Program-made: the position numbers and the translations under genes | The notes under the pieces: model-generated | The model's database searches: none | What the model was told of the DNA's origin: nothing | The model's input: only the letters and a program-made list of their open reading frames with translations | Shown: positions 45,339 to 53,869 of the stretch, in pieces | How positions within the stretch are numbered: the stretch's first letter is position 1 | Layout of the letters: the number at the start of each line of letters is the position of its first letter | Assembly: GCF_008017825.1 (NCBI RefSeq) | Contig: NZ_VRLS01000032.1 | Location: 18,915 to 82,914 of the forward strand | Source: Mesonia sp008017825 | GTDB taxonomy: Bacteria > Bacteroidota > Bacteroidia > Flavobacteriales > Flavobacteriaceae | DNA length: 64,000 bases | Reading direction: 5' to 3'

Positions 45339-45974
45339 ATGAATGTTATAGATTCGTTAGAATGGCGTTATGCCGTTAAAAAATTTGACATTGAAAAAAA
45401 GATTTCTCAAGATAAAATAGAAATTTTAGAAAAAGCTTTTTCACTTACGGCAACCTCTTATGGATTGCAACCTATAAAAATGCTTGTTGTTGAAAATAAA
45501 GATGTTCAAGAACAACTTTTAGAACCTTGTTTTAATCAGCAACAAGTAAGTACAGCTTCTCACATTCTTGTTTTATGCATTGAAGATGATCTTGATGAGC
45601 AATTTATTCTTAACTATTTTGAGAGAGTTAAGGATTTAAGAAATACGCCAGACGAAATTTTAAATCCGTTTAAAGATTTTCTTATCAAAGATTTTGAAAA
45701 AAGTAGTAAAGAGAAAATTGAAACTTGGGCAAAAAACCAGTTGTATTTAACGATGGGAAATTTGCTAACGGTTTGCGCAATTGAAAAAATTGACGCTTGT
45801 CCTATGGAAGGGTTTCAGCCAAAAAAAGTAGAAGGAATTTTAGGTTTAGAAAAGTATCAACTAAAACCCGTTTTATTGTTACCCGTTGGCTATCGAGCAA
45901 AAGATGATATGTTTGCTGAGTTTAAAAAAGTAAGAAAAACTTTAGAAGATACGATTATACATTATGAAAAATAA
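45339..45974 (+). CDS. NAD(P)H-dependent nitroreductase-family oxidoreductase
   Basis: A 211-residue FMN flavoprotein of the nitroreductase/NfsB-type family. Trp-Arg-Tyr-Ala-Val-Lys-Lys-Phe-Asp near residue 10 carries the FMN-phosphate binding Arg/Lys; Ala-Thr-Ser-Tyr-Gly-Leu-Gln-Pro near 40, Gln-Leu-Tyr-Leu-Thr-Met-Gly near 130 and Pro-Met-Glu-Gly-Phe near 158 complete the FMN site. Physiological acceptor unknown (quinone, nitro compound). Single gene. Confidence 0.88.
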   Translation: MNVIDSLEWRYAVKKFDIEKKISQDKIEILEKAFSLTATSYGLQPIKMLVVENKDVQEQLLEPCFNQQQVSTASHILVLCIEDDLDEQFILNYFERVKDLRNTPDEILNPFKDFLIKDFEKSSKEKIETWAKNQLYLTMGNLLTVCAIEKIDACPMEGFQPKKVEGILGLEKYQLKPVLLLPVGYRAKDDMFAEFKKVRKTLEDTIIHYEK

Positions 45975-46027
45975 GTATTTTTCATAATGTATAATTTTCC
46001 TATCGAGATTATGATAAGCAATTAAAA

Positions 46028-47173
46028 TTAGTAATTAACGTATTCTGTAATTTCTAACCCGTAACCTATCATCCCTACTCTTTTCGTTTGTTTAGAATTA
46101 GATAGTAGTTTTATTTTATGAATTCCCAAATCGTGTAATATTTGCGCTCCAATACCAAAGTCTTTATTATCTAAGGCTAATCTTGGTGCTTTTATTTCAC
46201 CATTTTTTTGCAACACTTTTAATTCTTCTAAACGAGTAAGAATATTAAGGTTGGCCATTTCTTGATTAATAAATACAATAGCTCCACTCTCCTCTTTATT
46301 CAACGCCTTAAACATTTCGTCTAGTTTCTTGTCGGCGTTATTGGTAAGCGTACCTAAAATATCATTATTTACCAAAGTAGAGTTTACTCTAACTAAAACT
46401 GGTTCTTCTGTACTCCAGTTTCCTTTGGTTAAAGCAATATGAACTTGATTATTGGTGGTTTGTTTGTAAGCTCTAATTCTATAGTTTCCAAAACGAGTTT
46501 CAATATCAAAATCTTCTTTTTTCTCAATTAAAGAGTCGTGCTGCATTCTATAAGCCACCATATCCTCAATAGAGATTAATTTAAGATCAAATCTTTTAGC
46601 TACTTCTACCAATTGGGGTAAACGTGCCATAGTCCCATCATCATTAAGAATTTCAACTAAAATCCCAGCCGATTCAAAACCTGCTAATCGAGCTAAATCT
46701 ACCGCAGCTTCTGTATGACCTGTTCTTCTTAAAACTCCGCCATTTTTCGCTTTAAGCGGAAAAATATGACCTGGTCTTCCCAAATCACTAGGTTTGGTTT
46801 CTTTTTCTACTAAAGATTTTATGGTTTTTGCTCTATCGTGCACTGAAATTCCTGTGGTACAACCGTGACCTATCAAATCTACCGATACTGTAAATTGGGT
46901 ATGGTGTAGAACGGTATTATTATCTACCATCATATTTAAGCCTAACTCATCGCAACGATCTTCAGTAAGTGGAGCACATATTAATCCGCGACCATGTTTA
47001 GCCATAAAATTAATCATCTCTGGTGTTACTGCTTCCGCGGCAGCGATAAAATCACCTTCATTTTCTCTATCTTCATCATCTACAACGATTACCATTTTTC
47101 CTTTACGGATGTCGTCTATAGCTTCTTTTACAGTATTGAGTTGTATTTTAGTAGGTGTGATATCTTGAGTCAT
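46028..47173 (-). CDS. ribB: RibBA-type protein with active RibB half and degenerate GTP cyclohydrolase II half
   Basis: A 381-residue riboflavin-pathway protein. Residues 10-215 are 3,4-dihydroxy-2-butanone 4-phosphate synthase, with Asp-Asp-Glu-Asp-Arg-Glu-Asn-Glu-Gly-Asp near 32, Gly-Leu-Ile-Cys near 65, Thr-Gly-Ile-Ser-Val-His-Asp-Arg near 107 and Gly-His-Thr-Glu-Ala near 155. Residues 225-381 align in position with GTP cyclohydrolase II but lack the zinc-binding Cys-x-x-x-x-x-x-x-x-x-x-Cys-x-Cys cluster and the Arg-Asp-Cys-Gly signature. The first step of riboflavin synthesis must therefore come from another RibA. Its neighbours are unrelated envelope genes. Confidence 0.9.
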   Translation of the reverse strand: MTQDITPTKIQLNTVKEAIDDIRKGKMVIVVDDEDRENEGDFIAAAEAVTPEMINFMAKHGRGLICAPLTEDRCDELGLNMMVDNNTVLHHTQFTVSVDLIGHGCTTGISVHDRAKTIKSLVEKETKPSDLGRPGHIFPLKAKNGGVLRRTGHTEAAVDLARLAGFESAGILVEILNDDGTMARLPQLVEVAKRFDLKLISIEDMVAYRMQHDSLIEKKEDFDIETRFGNYRIRAYKQTTNNQVHIALTKGNWSTEEPVLVRVNSTLVNNDILGTLTNNADKKLDEMFKALNKEESGAIVFINQEMANLNILTRLEELKVLQKNGEIKAPRLALDNKDFGIGAQILHDLGIHKIKLLSNSKQTKRVGMIGYGLEITEYVNY

Positions 47174-47203
47174 TTTCTTTTTCTTTTGTGCAAAGTTAAG
47201 TAT

Positions 47204-48709
47204 CTATTCTTTGTCTTTCTTTGCTAATCCTATTTTTCTGAAGAATTTTTTAATGGGTAAAATAATTACGTCTGGGTTAAAGAAACCTTGATCTGTCGTT
47301 GCTCTATAAGTCAAAAATGCCCCTAAGGGTAACATAATGAACGTCGAAAGCCAAGAAGCAAAAAACGGACTTACAGCACCATTTTCTGCACTATTTTTAG
47401 CAAATATCCCAATAAAGTGATAGGTTAAAAATAATAGAATTGCAATAACCATAGGTAAACCTAATCCTCCTTTACGAATAATAGCTCCTAAAGGTGCTCC
47501 CACAAAAAATAAAATAAAGCAAGCGAGCGCTAAAGCATACTTGTTGTGTAATTGAATTTCTGTTTTATTAATGGTTTCTGCTTTTTTTCTAAGTATAGAT
47601 CTTTTTCCTTTAATATTTGATAAGGTTCCTCGCACAGATCCTATGGCAATATTTAAATGTTGTTGTTGATCTAGAAGTGTGTAAGAGTCATATAATTCTT
47701 CTAACGTCTTAATATCATACTTTTCAGGTTTATCTCCTTGAATACTTTTTATAGCTATTTTTTTTGATGTTATAGTATCTTTCGACTTTTTTGGAGCTAT
47801 GCCAATTTTTTCAACTCCGCTCCTATTTAAAATATTATCTGAAAAGCTTTTTTTATCTTGATTAAGATCTTCTGATAAAGAATCTATCGCTACACGAAGC
47901 TCTTTACTATCTAACATTTTGTAAGAATAGTTATATTTTTCTTCGCTCAAATCTACTTCGTTAAAGCTCGATAAATCTATATTGATCTTGTATTCATCAA
48001 AGTAACTTTTTACAAAAGGTTTTTTTCTTCTAGCTTCATAGTCATTTGGCTGAACTTCATCATAATAATTACCATCAAAAAGAATAAGCGATAATATATC
48101 TGAATCTTTATCTCCTACCAGTTCACCATCTTCGGCTTTAATTACGGTGAAGTTCCCTCTCATATTAGGGTTTTTCTTATGAATAATGACATCTTTAAGA
48201 AACTCGTCGTTATCTCCCGATTTATCTTTCACTTTTATATTTACATCTCCTATTTCATTAAAAGCGCCTTCTACAATAGCCATGGCAGGTTTGAGCTTAG
48301 AGATATTCTTTCTTAAATTAATCGATTTAAATTCTGCCCACGGGATTACGTTGTTAGCAAAGAAAAAAGCCGTAATACTTAAAAAAGAAATAAATATAAT
48401 TAGGCTTCGCATAGCGCGCTGTAAAGAAATCCCAGAAGATTTCATAGCTGCAAACTCATAGTTTTCTGCAAAGCTACCAAATGTCATAATAGAGGTTACC
48501 AAAATAGTTAATGGTAACACTAATGGGATTAAATTGGGAGCAAAGTAAAACAGAAAGCGAGCTATAATTAAAAAGTCCAAATCTTTACCCGCAAGCTCTG
48601 ATATATATAACCAGATGGTTTGGAGTAAAAAAATGAACATTAAAATCGTAAAAACTGCTAAAAAAGTTTTTAGATAACTCTTAAATATGTAACGATCTAT
48701 TATTTTCAA
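47204..48709 (-). CDS. LptF/LptG-family LPS-transport permease
   Basis: A 501-residue inner-membrane permease of the YjgP/YjgQ family, part of the LptBFGC complex that extracts LPS. Three helices near the N-terminus, an enlarged periplasmic beta-jellyroll (about 125-375), then three helices at 395-470. It starts with TTG at 48709, immediately after the lolA TAA, and begins Lys-Ile-Ile-Asp-Arg-Tyr-Ile as LptG proteins do; no ATG gives that start. The larger size than the proteobacterial 360 residues is usual in Bacteroidota. Confidence 0.88.
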   Translation of the reverse strand: MKIIDRYIFKSYLKTFLAVFTILMFIFLLQTIWLYISELAGKDLDFLIIARFLFYFAPNLIPLVLPLTILVTSIMTFGSFAENYEFAAMKSSGISLQRAMRSLIIFISFLSITAFFFANNVIPWAEFKSINLRKNISKLKPAMAIVEGAFNEIGDVNIKVKDKSGDNDEFLKDVIIHKKNPNMRGNFTVIKAEDGELVGDKDSDILSLILFDGNYYDEVQPNDYEARRKKPFVKSYFDEYKINIDLSSFNEVDLSEEKYNYSYKMLDSKELRVAIDSLSEDLNQDKKSFSDNILNRSGVEKIGIAPKKSKDTITSKKIAIKSIQGDKPEKYDIKTLEELYDSYTLLDQQQHLNIAIGSVRGTLSNIKGKRSILRKKAETINKTEIQLHNKYALALACFILFFVGAPLGAIIRKGGLGLPMVIAILLFLTYHFIGIFAKNSAENGAVSPFFASWLSTFIMLPLGAFLTYRATTDQGFFNPDVIILPIKKFFRKIGLAKKDKE

Positions 48710-49354
48710 TTAGTCGAGTCTATTGATGTAATATCCAGCATATTTATTTTCATCAAAAGAAAATAAATTATTAGAAAGAGGTTCGTTGGTTTTAAAACTA
48801 TTCACTTTAATAGTCACTTTGGTACCGTTATCTTGTTTCTGAATTAAGTTATAAATATGCTTAGTCTGCACATCTATTCCTAATAAAATTTCTTTTATCT
48901 CAGCTTCAGAGTCAATTGGGTTTAATTTAATATACTGAATTTTTCTACCTTTTATATCTTGCGTAGTGTCCCATTTGTAAGTGTAACCATCCTCATAAAA
49001 GGTTAGCATTTTTGATGGAGTAACACCTTGGTCATCATTAGGATTGTAAGTAGAAATAGTAATTTCCTCATCTTCAGGCACGATGGTATATAATTTTTTC
49101 CCATCAAAAACACGAGTTACTCCCATCAAATTAAGACGGTAAAGTTCTCCTTTAAGACTTACATCTCCTCTTGTTTCTTGCTTAATATTTTCTGCAGTGT
49201 TTTCTAAAACATATTTAAAATCCACTACAATATTATCGTAAGATTTAACTTTTTGAGAAACTTCATTTAATAATTTTTCAGCTTTCGCAGAATTTTGTGC
49301 TTGCGCTAAACCTGATAATCCTATGGCTAAAACTAGTAAAACAATCTTTTTCAT
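48710..49354 (-). CDS. LolA-like outer-membrane lipoprotein carrier
   Basis: A 214-residue exported protein (signal peptide to about residue 19, Ala-Gln-Ala-Gln) with the LolA-type half-barrel pattern: an amphipathic start helix (Lys-Leu-Leu-Asn-Glu-Val-Ser), Phe-Lys-Tyr near 48, Leu-Lys-Gly-Glu-Leu-Tyr-Arg-Leu near 68 and Phe-Asp-Gly-Lys-Lys-Leu-Tyr near 83. It ferries lipoproteins across the periplasm. Adjacent to ftsK, its usual neighbour, with 8 bases between, and abuts the LptF/G gene. Confidence 0.85.
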   Translation of the reverse strand: MKKIVLLVLAIGLSGLAQAQNSAKAEKLLNEVSQKVKSYDNIVVDFKYVLENTAENIKQETRGDVSLKGELYRLNLMGVTRVFDGKKLYTIVPEDEEITISTYNPNDDQGVTPSKMLTFYEDGYTYKWDTTQDIKGRKIQYIKLNPIDSEAEIKEILLGIDVQTKHIYNLIQKQDNGTKVTIKVNSFKTNEPLSNNLFSFDENKYAGYYINRLD

Positions 49355-49362
49355 TATACTTA

Positions 49363-51783
49363 TTATTCGTTATTTAAAAATTCATCTAAAGCAACCAAAT
49401 CGGTAATTAAAACTTGTCTGGCTTTACTTCCTTCAAAAGGACCTACAATTCCTGCAGCTTCCATCTGGTCTATTATTCTACCCGCTCTATTGTAACCTAC
49501 TTTCAATTTTCTTTGTAATAAAGAAGCTGATCCTTGCTGAGCAGTAACCAAAATTTCGGCAGCTTCACGAAACAGTTTATCTCTTTCGCTAACATCTATA
49601 TCAAGTCCTGTGCCACTTTCTTCGCCTTCATATTCTGGCAGTAAATGAGCATCTGGATAAGCTTTTTGTGCACCAATAAAATCTACGATTTTTTCTACCT
49701 CTGGAGTATCTACAAAAGCACATTGTAAACGTACCAAATTATTTCCTTGTGTGTACAACATATCTCCTTTACCAATTAATTGATCGGCTCCTCCCGTATC
49801 TAATATAGTTCTAGAATCTATTTTACTGGTTACTCTAAAAGCGATTCTTGCAGGGAAGTTGGCTTTAATCATACCTGTAATTACATTTACCGATGGTCGT
49901 TGCGTGGCTATAATTAAGTGAATTCCAATCGCACGTGCTAACTGCGCCAATCTGGCAATAGGAGTTTCTACTTCTTTCCCTGCAGTCATAATTAAATCGG
50001 CGAATTCATCCACCACTAATACAATGTATGGAAGATATTTATGTCCGTTTTCCGGATTTAATTTTCTAGCTTTAAACTTCTCGTTATACTCTTTAATATT
50101 TCTAACCATGGCGTCTTTTAACAAGTCGTAACGGCTATCCATTTCAATACATAGTGAATTAAGTGTATTGATTACTTTAGTATTATCGGTAATAATCGCC
50201 TCTTCAGAATTTGGAAGTTTGGCTAAATAATGTCTTTCAATTTTATTGAATAAGGTAAGTTCTACTTTTTTAGGATCTACCAATACAAACTTCACCTCTG
50301 CAGGATGTTTTTGGTACAGTAACGAAGTTAAAACCGCATTTAACCCAACCGATTTTCCTTGACCCGTTGCCCCAGCCATTAACAAGTGAGGCATTTTAGC
50401 CAAATCAACTACATAAGTTTCATTAGAAATAGTTTTCCCTAAAGCCACCGGAAGTTGCATTTCGGCATTTTGAAATTTAGCTGAAGCCACCACCGACCTC
50501 ATACTTACAATCGTAGAGTTTTTATTAGGAACCTCAATACCAATAGTTCCTTTCCCAGGAATTGGAGCAATAATCCTTATTCCTAAGGCCGAAAGTGATA
50601 ATGCAATATCGTCTTCTAAGTTTTTAATTTTAGAAATACGAACTCCTGCTTCTGGTACAATTTCATATAAGGTAACCGTAGGCCCTACAGTTGCTTTTAT
50701 TTGAGCAATTTCAATCTTATAGTTTTTAAGGGTATTGACAATATTATTCTTATTTTCTTCTAATTCCTCTTGATTAATGGTGATTCCACCGCCGCCAGCA
50801 TTGTAATCTTTTAATAATTCTATGGTAGGGAATCTATAATTTTGAAGTTCTAAAGTAGGGTCGAATTCCCCAAAATCTTTGACCAATTTTTTACTTAATG
50901 TATCTACCTCTTCTTCTTCTTCAACCGTGGTTTCAACTTCCATAGAGACGTCTCCTTCCTCTTCATTGCCTTCAATCACAATTTTTTCTGATTTAGGTTC
51001 AGGTTTAGGCGCGGGCGTTGATTCTTGTGAAGTTTCTTGTGTTTCGGTTTTTACATCTTTTGCTTCCGCGGAAGCGTTATCTTGAACGTTATGGGTTTGT
51101 TGGGTTTGCTCTTCCTGTTCTTTCTTTAAAAAATCTTGAAGTATTTCTTCTTCTTTGGCTTTAGAATCTTCAAAATCTTGAGAAACTTCCTCTTTGGTAC
51201 GTTCAAAATAGCTGGCAACCAACTCTGGGGTGATGTTAAGTCTAATAACTAGATAAGCAATCATCACAAAAATAAGCACTAAAAGAGTTCCTGTAAATCC
51301 TAAGTAATCTTGTAAAAAGTCATTTGTTTCGTAACCTATAACTCCGCCCAGCAAGGCATTTTTTGTAGCGAAAAAACCAAATAACGTCGAAAACCATATC
51401 ATCACTAAAATTCCCCAAAACCAAAAGTTTTTAAGAGATTTAGAGTTGAGATTAAAGAATAAATAAATTCCTGTGAGGGAAGTGAGAATGGCAAGACTAA
51501 AAGAAGCGACCCCAAAGCCTTTATAAATAAAAAAGTGGCTTATTTCTGCTCCAAATTTACTCAGCCAATTTTTAGTTTCTATGTTCCTATCGGTAAAATA
51601 TCCAATCGTATCTTGGTCATATTTCCAATTAAAAAGAAATGATATAAACGCAATTGTAAGTGCTATACCCAAAAGCATTAAAAAGCTACCTAAAAGTACT
51701 TTGTGCTTCCTTGTAATAATTACTGTTGGAAACTTAAAAGGGGCTTTTTTATTTTTTTTTGCTTTTGTTTTTTTCTTCGCCAT
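49363..51783 (-). CDS. ftsK: DNA translocase FtsK/SpoIIIE family
   Basis: An 806-residue membrane-anchored DNA pump for chromosome dimer resolution and septal DNA clearing. Four or five membrane helices in residues 25-190; a Gln/Glu/Thr/Pro-rich linker about 195-320, shorter than in E. coli; the alpha-beta motor about 330-720 with Walker A Gly-Ala-Thr-Gly-Gln-Gly-Lys-Ser near 465 and Walker B Val-Val-Asp-Glu-Phe-Ala-Asp near 600; and a gamma winged-helix domain at the end (Leu-Leu-Gln-Arg-Lys-Leu-Lys-Val-Gly-Tyr-Asn-Arg-Ala). The very basic N-terminus (Lys-rich, residues 2-16) is typical. Confidence 0.95.
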   Translation of the reverse strand: MAKKKTKAKKNKKAPFKFPTVIITRKHKVLLGSFLMLLGIALTIAFISFLFNWKYDQDTIGYFTDRNIETKNWLSKFGAEISHFFIYKGFGVASFSLAILTSLTGIYLFFNLNSKSLKNFWFWGILVMIWFSTLFGFFATKNALLGGVIGYETNDFLQDYLGFTGTLLVLIFVMIAYLVIRLNITPELVASYFERTKEEVSQDFEDSKAKEEEILQDFLKKEQEEQTQQTHNVQDNASAEAKDVKTETQETSQESTPAPKPEPKSEKIVIEGNEEEGDVSMEVETTVEEEEEVDTLSKKLVKDFGEFDPTLELQNYRFPTIELLKDYNAGGGGITINQEELEENKNNIVNTLKNYKIEIAQIKATVGPTVTLYEIVPEAGVRISKIKNLEDDIALSLSALGIRIIAPIPGKGTIGIEVPNKNSTIVSMRSVVASAKFQNAEMQLPVALGKTISNETYVVDLAKMPHLLMAGATGQGKSVGLNAVLTSLLYQKHPAEVKFVLVDPKKVELTLFNKIERHYLAKLPNSEEAIITDNTKVINTLNSLCIEMDSRYDLLKDAMVRNIKEYNEKFKARKLNPENGHKYLPYIVLVVDEFADLIMTAGKEVETPIARLAQLARAIGIHLIIATQRPSVNVITGMIKANFPARIAFRVTSKIDSRTILDTGGADQLIGKGDMLYTQGNNLVRLQCAFVDTPEVEKIVDFIGAQKAYPDAHLLPEYEGEESGTGLDIDVSERDKLFREAAEILVTAQQGSASLLQRKLKVGYNRAGRIIDQMEAAGIVGPFEGSKARQVLITDLVALDEFLNNE

Positions 51784-51849
51784 TTATGTTCTTAATAAGC
51801 CGCAAAAATACAAATATGATTCTAAATTTTAGGCTGTAAATATTAGGGT

Positions 51850-52230
51850 TTATAGATTAATATTAACAATGTAGGGGTAATAAATTAGGATCCCAATAAT
51901 TACTGCTACTAAAGCGGCAAAAAAAACAGCTCCAGCGGCAAAATCTTTAATTAAACCTATTTTATGATGAAAATCAGGATGAATAAAATCTGCTATTTCC
52001 TCAATAGCTGTATTTGCACCTTCTAAGCTCAGAACCAAACCTATAGCTAAAGTTTGCATTATCCATTCTTCTTTTGAGATATTAAAATAACAGCCAGCAA
52101 AGATCATACATATTGCGATTATTGCTTGCACCTGCACGCTGGGTTCTGTTTTTAATAATAAAAACGCACCTCTCGTGGCATAAACCCCTCCTTTGAGTCT
52201 ACTAATGATAAAATTATTTTTCTTTTTCAT
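51850..52230 (-). CDS. Diacylglycerol/undecaprenol kinase (DgkA family)
   Basis: A 126-residue trimeric membrane kinase with three helices (about 45-62, 68-85, 98-120). The signature Glu-Gly-Ala-Asn-Thr-Ala-Ile-Glu-Glu-Ile-Ala-Asp near residue 73 is the conserved Glu-x-x-Asn-Thr-Ala-Ile-Glu catalytic block, and Lys-Asp-x-Ala-Ala-Gly-Ala follows near 100. It phosphorylates diacylglycerol or undecaprenol; which one cannot be read. Single gene behind ftsK on the same strand. Confidence 0.9.
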   Translation of the reverse strand: MKKKNNFIISRLKGGVYATRGAFLLLKTEPSVQVQAIIAICMIFAGCYFNISKEEWIMQTLAIGLVLSLEGANTAIEEIADFIHPDFHHKIGLIKDFAAGAVFFAALVAVIIGILIYYPYIVNINL

Positions 52231-52288
52231 ACTTCTAAAAGCTAAAAGTAACTATAATCTTAAGACCTTAAAATAAATCTACAAAAAA

Positions 52289-52308
52289 AGGCTACATAAA
52301 AGTAGCCT
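52289..52308 (-). terminator. Terminator of the thioredoxin-DUF6952 pair
   Basis: AGGCTAC and GTAGCCT form a 7-bp stem with a 6-base loop; on the reverse strand it is followed by a T-run. It lies 28 bases beyond the DUF6952 stop. Confidence 0.7.
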
Positions 52309-52335
52309 CACATTCTATATTAAATTATAGAGTTG

Positions 52336-52584
52336 TTATTTATCGATAGATCCCATCACTTTTTTCACAAAGTTATTAGCGGCATCTCTTTCTGGTACAC
52401 CATCGGCGACCATTTTATGAACTTCGATGGCTCCGCAAATATTGGTGATTAATTCCCCAATAACATCCATATCCTCATCGGTTACCGAGCGGTGTTCTGT
52501 AAAAGATTCTAAAACATCAACGGTGTGTTCTAGTTTCTCTTGCTCGTTATTTTTTTGCAGGTGTCTAATTACTGGTAACTTCAT
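52336..52584 (-). CDS. DUF6952-type small protein
   Basis: An 82-residue acidic, helical protein beginning Met-Lys-Leu-Pro-Val-Ile-Arg-His-Leu and containing Glu-Glu-Asp/Met-Asp-Val-Ile-Gly-Glu-Leu and Gly-Ala-Ile-Glu-Val-His-Lys-Met motifs that recur in a Bacteroidota family (DUF6952). It overlaps the thioredoxin gene by 20 bases and lies in the peroxiredoxin neighbourhood, so a role linked to peroxide defence is likely though undefined. Confidence 0.8.
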   Translation of the reverse strand: MKLPVIRHLQKNNEQEKLEHTVDVLESFTEHRSVTDEDMDVIGELITNICGAIEVHKMVADGVPERDAANNFVKKVMGSIDK

Positions 52585-52879
52585 CTACAATCTCTTTTAA
52601 TGATTCTAATTTATTTGTTTGCACTTGTTTTACAAAAGATCCTCCTTTAAAAGTAGCGAATGTAGGTAAGTTATCTACATTTGCTAATTTTCTTGATTCA
52701 GGAAATTTCTCTGCATCTACTAAAATAAACTGTGCGTTTTCATTTTCTGAAGCTAACTTTTTAAATTTAGGCTTCATCAAGCGACAGTTTCCACACCATC
52801 CAGCCATATATTGTACTATAACTGTATCGTTATCTGAAACTATTTCACTTAAATTATCTTGTTCTAATTCTTTTAACAT
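52565..52879 (-). CDS. Thioredoxin-family protein
   Basis: A 104-residue cytoplasmic thioredoxin-fold protein. Active site Trp-Cys-Gly-Asn-Cys (C28, C31; unusual Gly-Asn in place of Gly-Pro), Phe-Ile-Leu-Val-Asp-Ala strand, and cis-Pro in Asn-Leu-Pro-Thr-Phe-Ala-Thr-Phe. Probably the electron donor of the nearby peroxiredoxin. Overlaps the DUF6952 gene. Confidence 0.88.
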   Translation of the reverse strand: MLKELEQDNLSEIVSDNDTVIVQYMAGWCGNCRLMKPKFKKLASENENAQFILVDAEKFPESRKLANVDNLPTFATFKGGSFVKQVQTNKLESLKEIVDEVTSN

Positions 52880-52958
52880 AGCAATTTTTTTATTCCGCTT
52901 TAGCGAACTTAATATTCAGTTTAATAAAACTAAATATTAAAATTATTTTTTTTATTAA

Positions 52959-52980
52959 CCTGGCGAGCGAACCCGCCAGG
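52959..52980. repeat. GC-rich hairpin
   Basis: CCTGGCG and CGCCAGG form a perfect 7-bp stem with an 8-base loop in very AT-rich surroundings, between the peroxiredoxin and thioredoxin genes (39 bases beyond the peroxiredoxin stop). No T-run follows it on either strand in the expected place, so it could be a weak terminator, an mRNA-stability hairpin or a dispersed repeat. Confidence 0.4.
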
Positions 52981-53018
52981 ATTTCTTTACAGCTTGTTTA
53001 ATCTTTATGATTGAAAGA

Positions 53019-53654
53019 TTAGTTAGCTAAATAAGAAGCTACTCCTTCTCTATTTGCTTGCATAGCATCTTTTCCTTCTTCCCAGTTTGCAGGACAAACT
53101 TCCCCGTGCTTTTGTACGTGAGTGTAAGCATCGATCATTCTTAAGTATTCATTCACGTTTCTACCTACTGGCATATGGTTTACACCTTCGTGAAATACAG
53201 TTCCTTCTTCATCGATTAAGTAAGTAGCTCTGTAAGATACATTATCTCCTTCTATAGTGATATCTCCAGTTTCATCGTCATAACGCTCATCTGAAGCGTC
53301 TAAAATACCTAATCTAGAACTTAAGTTTCTATTAGAATCTGCTAAAATTGGGTAAGTTACACCTTCGATACCTCCATTATCTTTAGAAGTATTTAACCAA
53401 GCAAAATGAACCTCTGCAGTATCACAAGAAGCCCCGATTACAATAGTATTTTTCTTTTCGAATTCTGGTAAAGCTTCTTGAAAAGCGTGAAGCTCTGTAG
53501 GACAAACGTATGTAAAGTCTTTTGGGTACCAAAAAAGGATTACCTTCTTGTTATTCTTTTGAGCTTCTTCTAAAACATTAATTTGAAAAGTATCGCCCAT
53601 TTCATTCATTGCGTTTACTTTTAAATTTGGGAATTTTTTACCTACAATAGACAT
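53019..53654 (-). CDS. 2-Cys peroxiredoxin (AhpC/Prx1 type)
   Basis: A 211-residue peroxidase with the peroxidatic Cys51 in Phe-Thr-Tyr-Val-Cys-Pro-Thr-Glu-Leu and resolving Cys187 in Gly-Glu-Val-Cys-Pro-Ala-Asn-Trp. The C-terminal tail after the resolving Cys is extended as in Prx1/AhpC. It reduces H2O2 and organic peroxides with thioredoxin as donor. Has a TATTTTTG promoter element 37 bases upstream; the thioredoxin/DUF6952 pair follows on the same strand. Confidence 0.94.
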   Translation of the reverse strand: MSIVGKKFPNLKVNAMNEMGDTFQINVLEEAQKNNKKVILFWYPKDFTYVCPTELHAFQEALPEFEKKNTIVIGASCDTAEVHFAWLNTSKDNGGIEGVTYPILADSNRNLSSRLGILDASDERYDDETGDITIEGDNVSYRATYLIDEEGTVFHEGVNHMPVGRNVNEYLRMIDAYTHVQKHGEVCPANWEEGKDAMQANREGVASYLAN

Positions 53655-53691
53655 ATTTTAAATTTTTATAGATTAATTAATTTTTCTAGTA

Positions 53692-53699
53692 CAAAAATA
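53692..53699 (-). promoter_or_regulatory. TAnnTTTG -7 promoter element for the peroxiredoxin gene
   Basis: Reverse-strand TATTTTTG, 37 bases before the ATG at 53654. No strong -33 TTG is seen. Confidence 0.4.
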
Positions 53700-53869
53700 C
53701 AGGCTTAGTTCAGTTTTTTATTTAATTTTTTCTTATAATTTTTTATACCGTAATAAATATAATCTATACAGAATTAAAATCACTATAAATTTATACTATC
53801 CATCCTTATTTCATTGAGATTACGAACGATTTAAAATCATTTTTTATTAGCTTTTTATATCTTTATCGT

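Noticed and set aside
51861..51875. AACAATGTA near the dgkA stop as an array site
   Set aside because: A short chance match without the stem or partner half.
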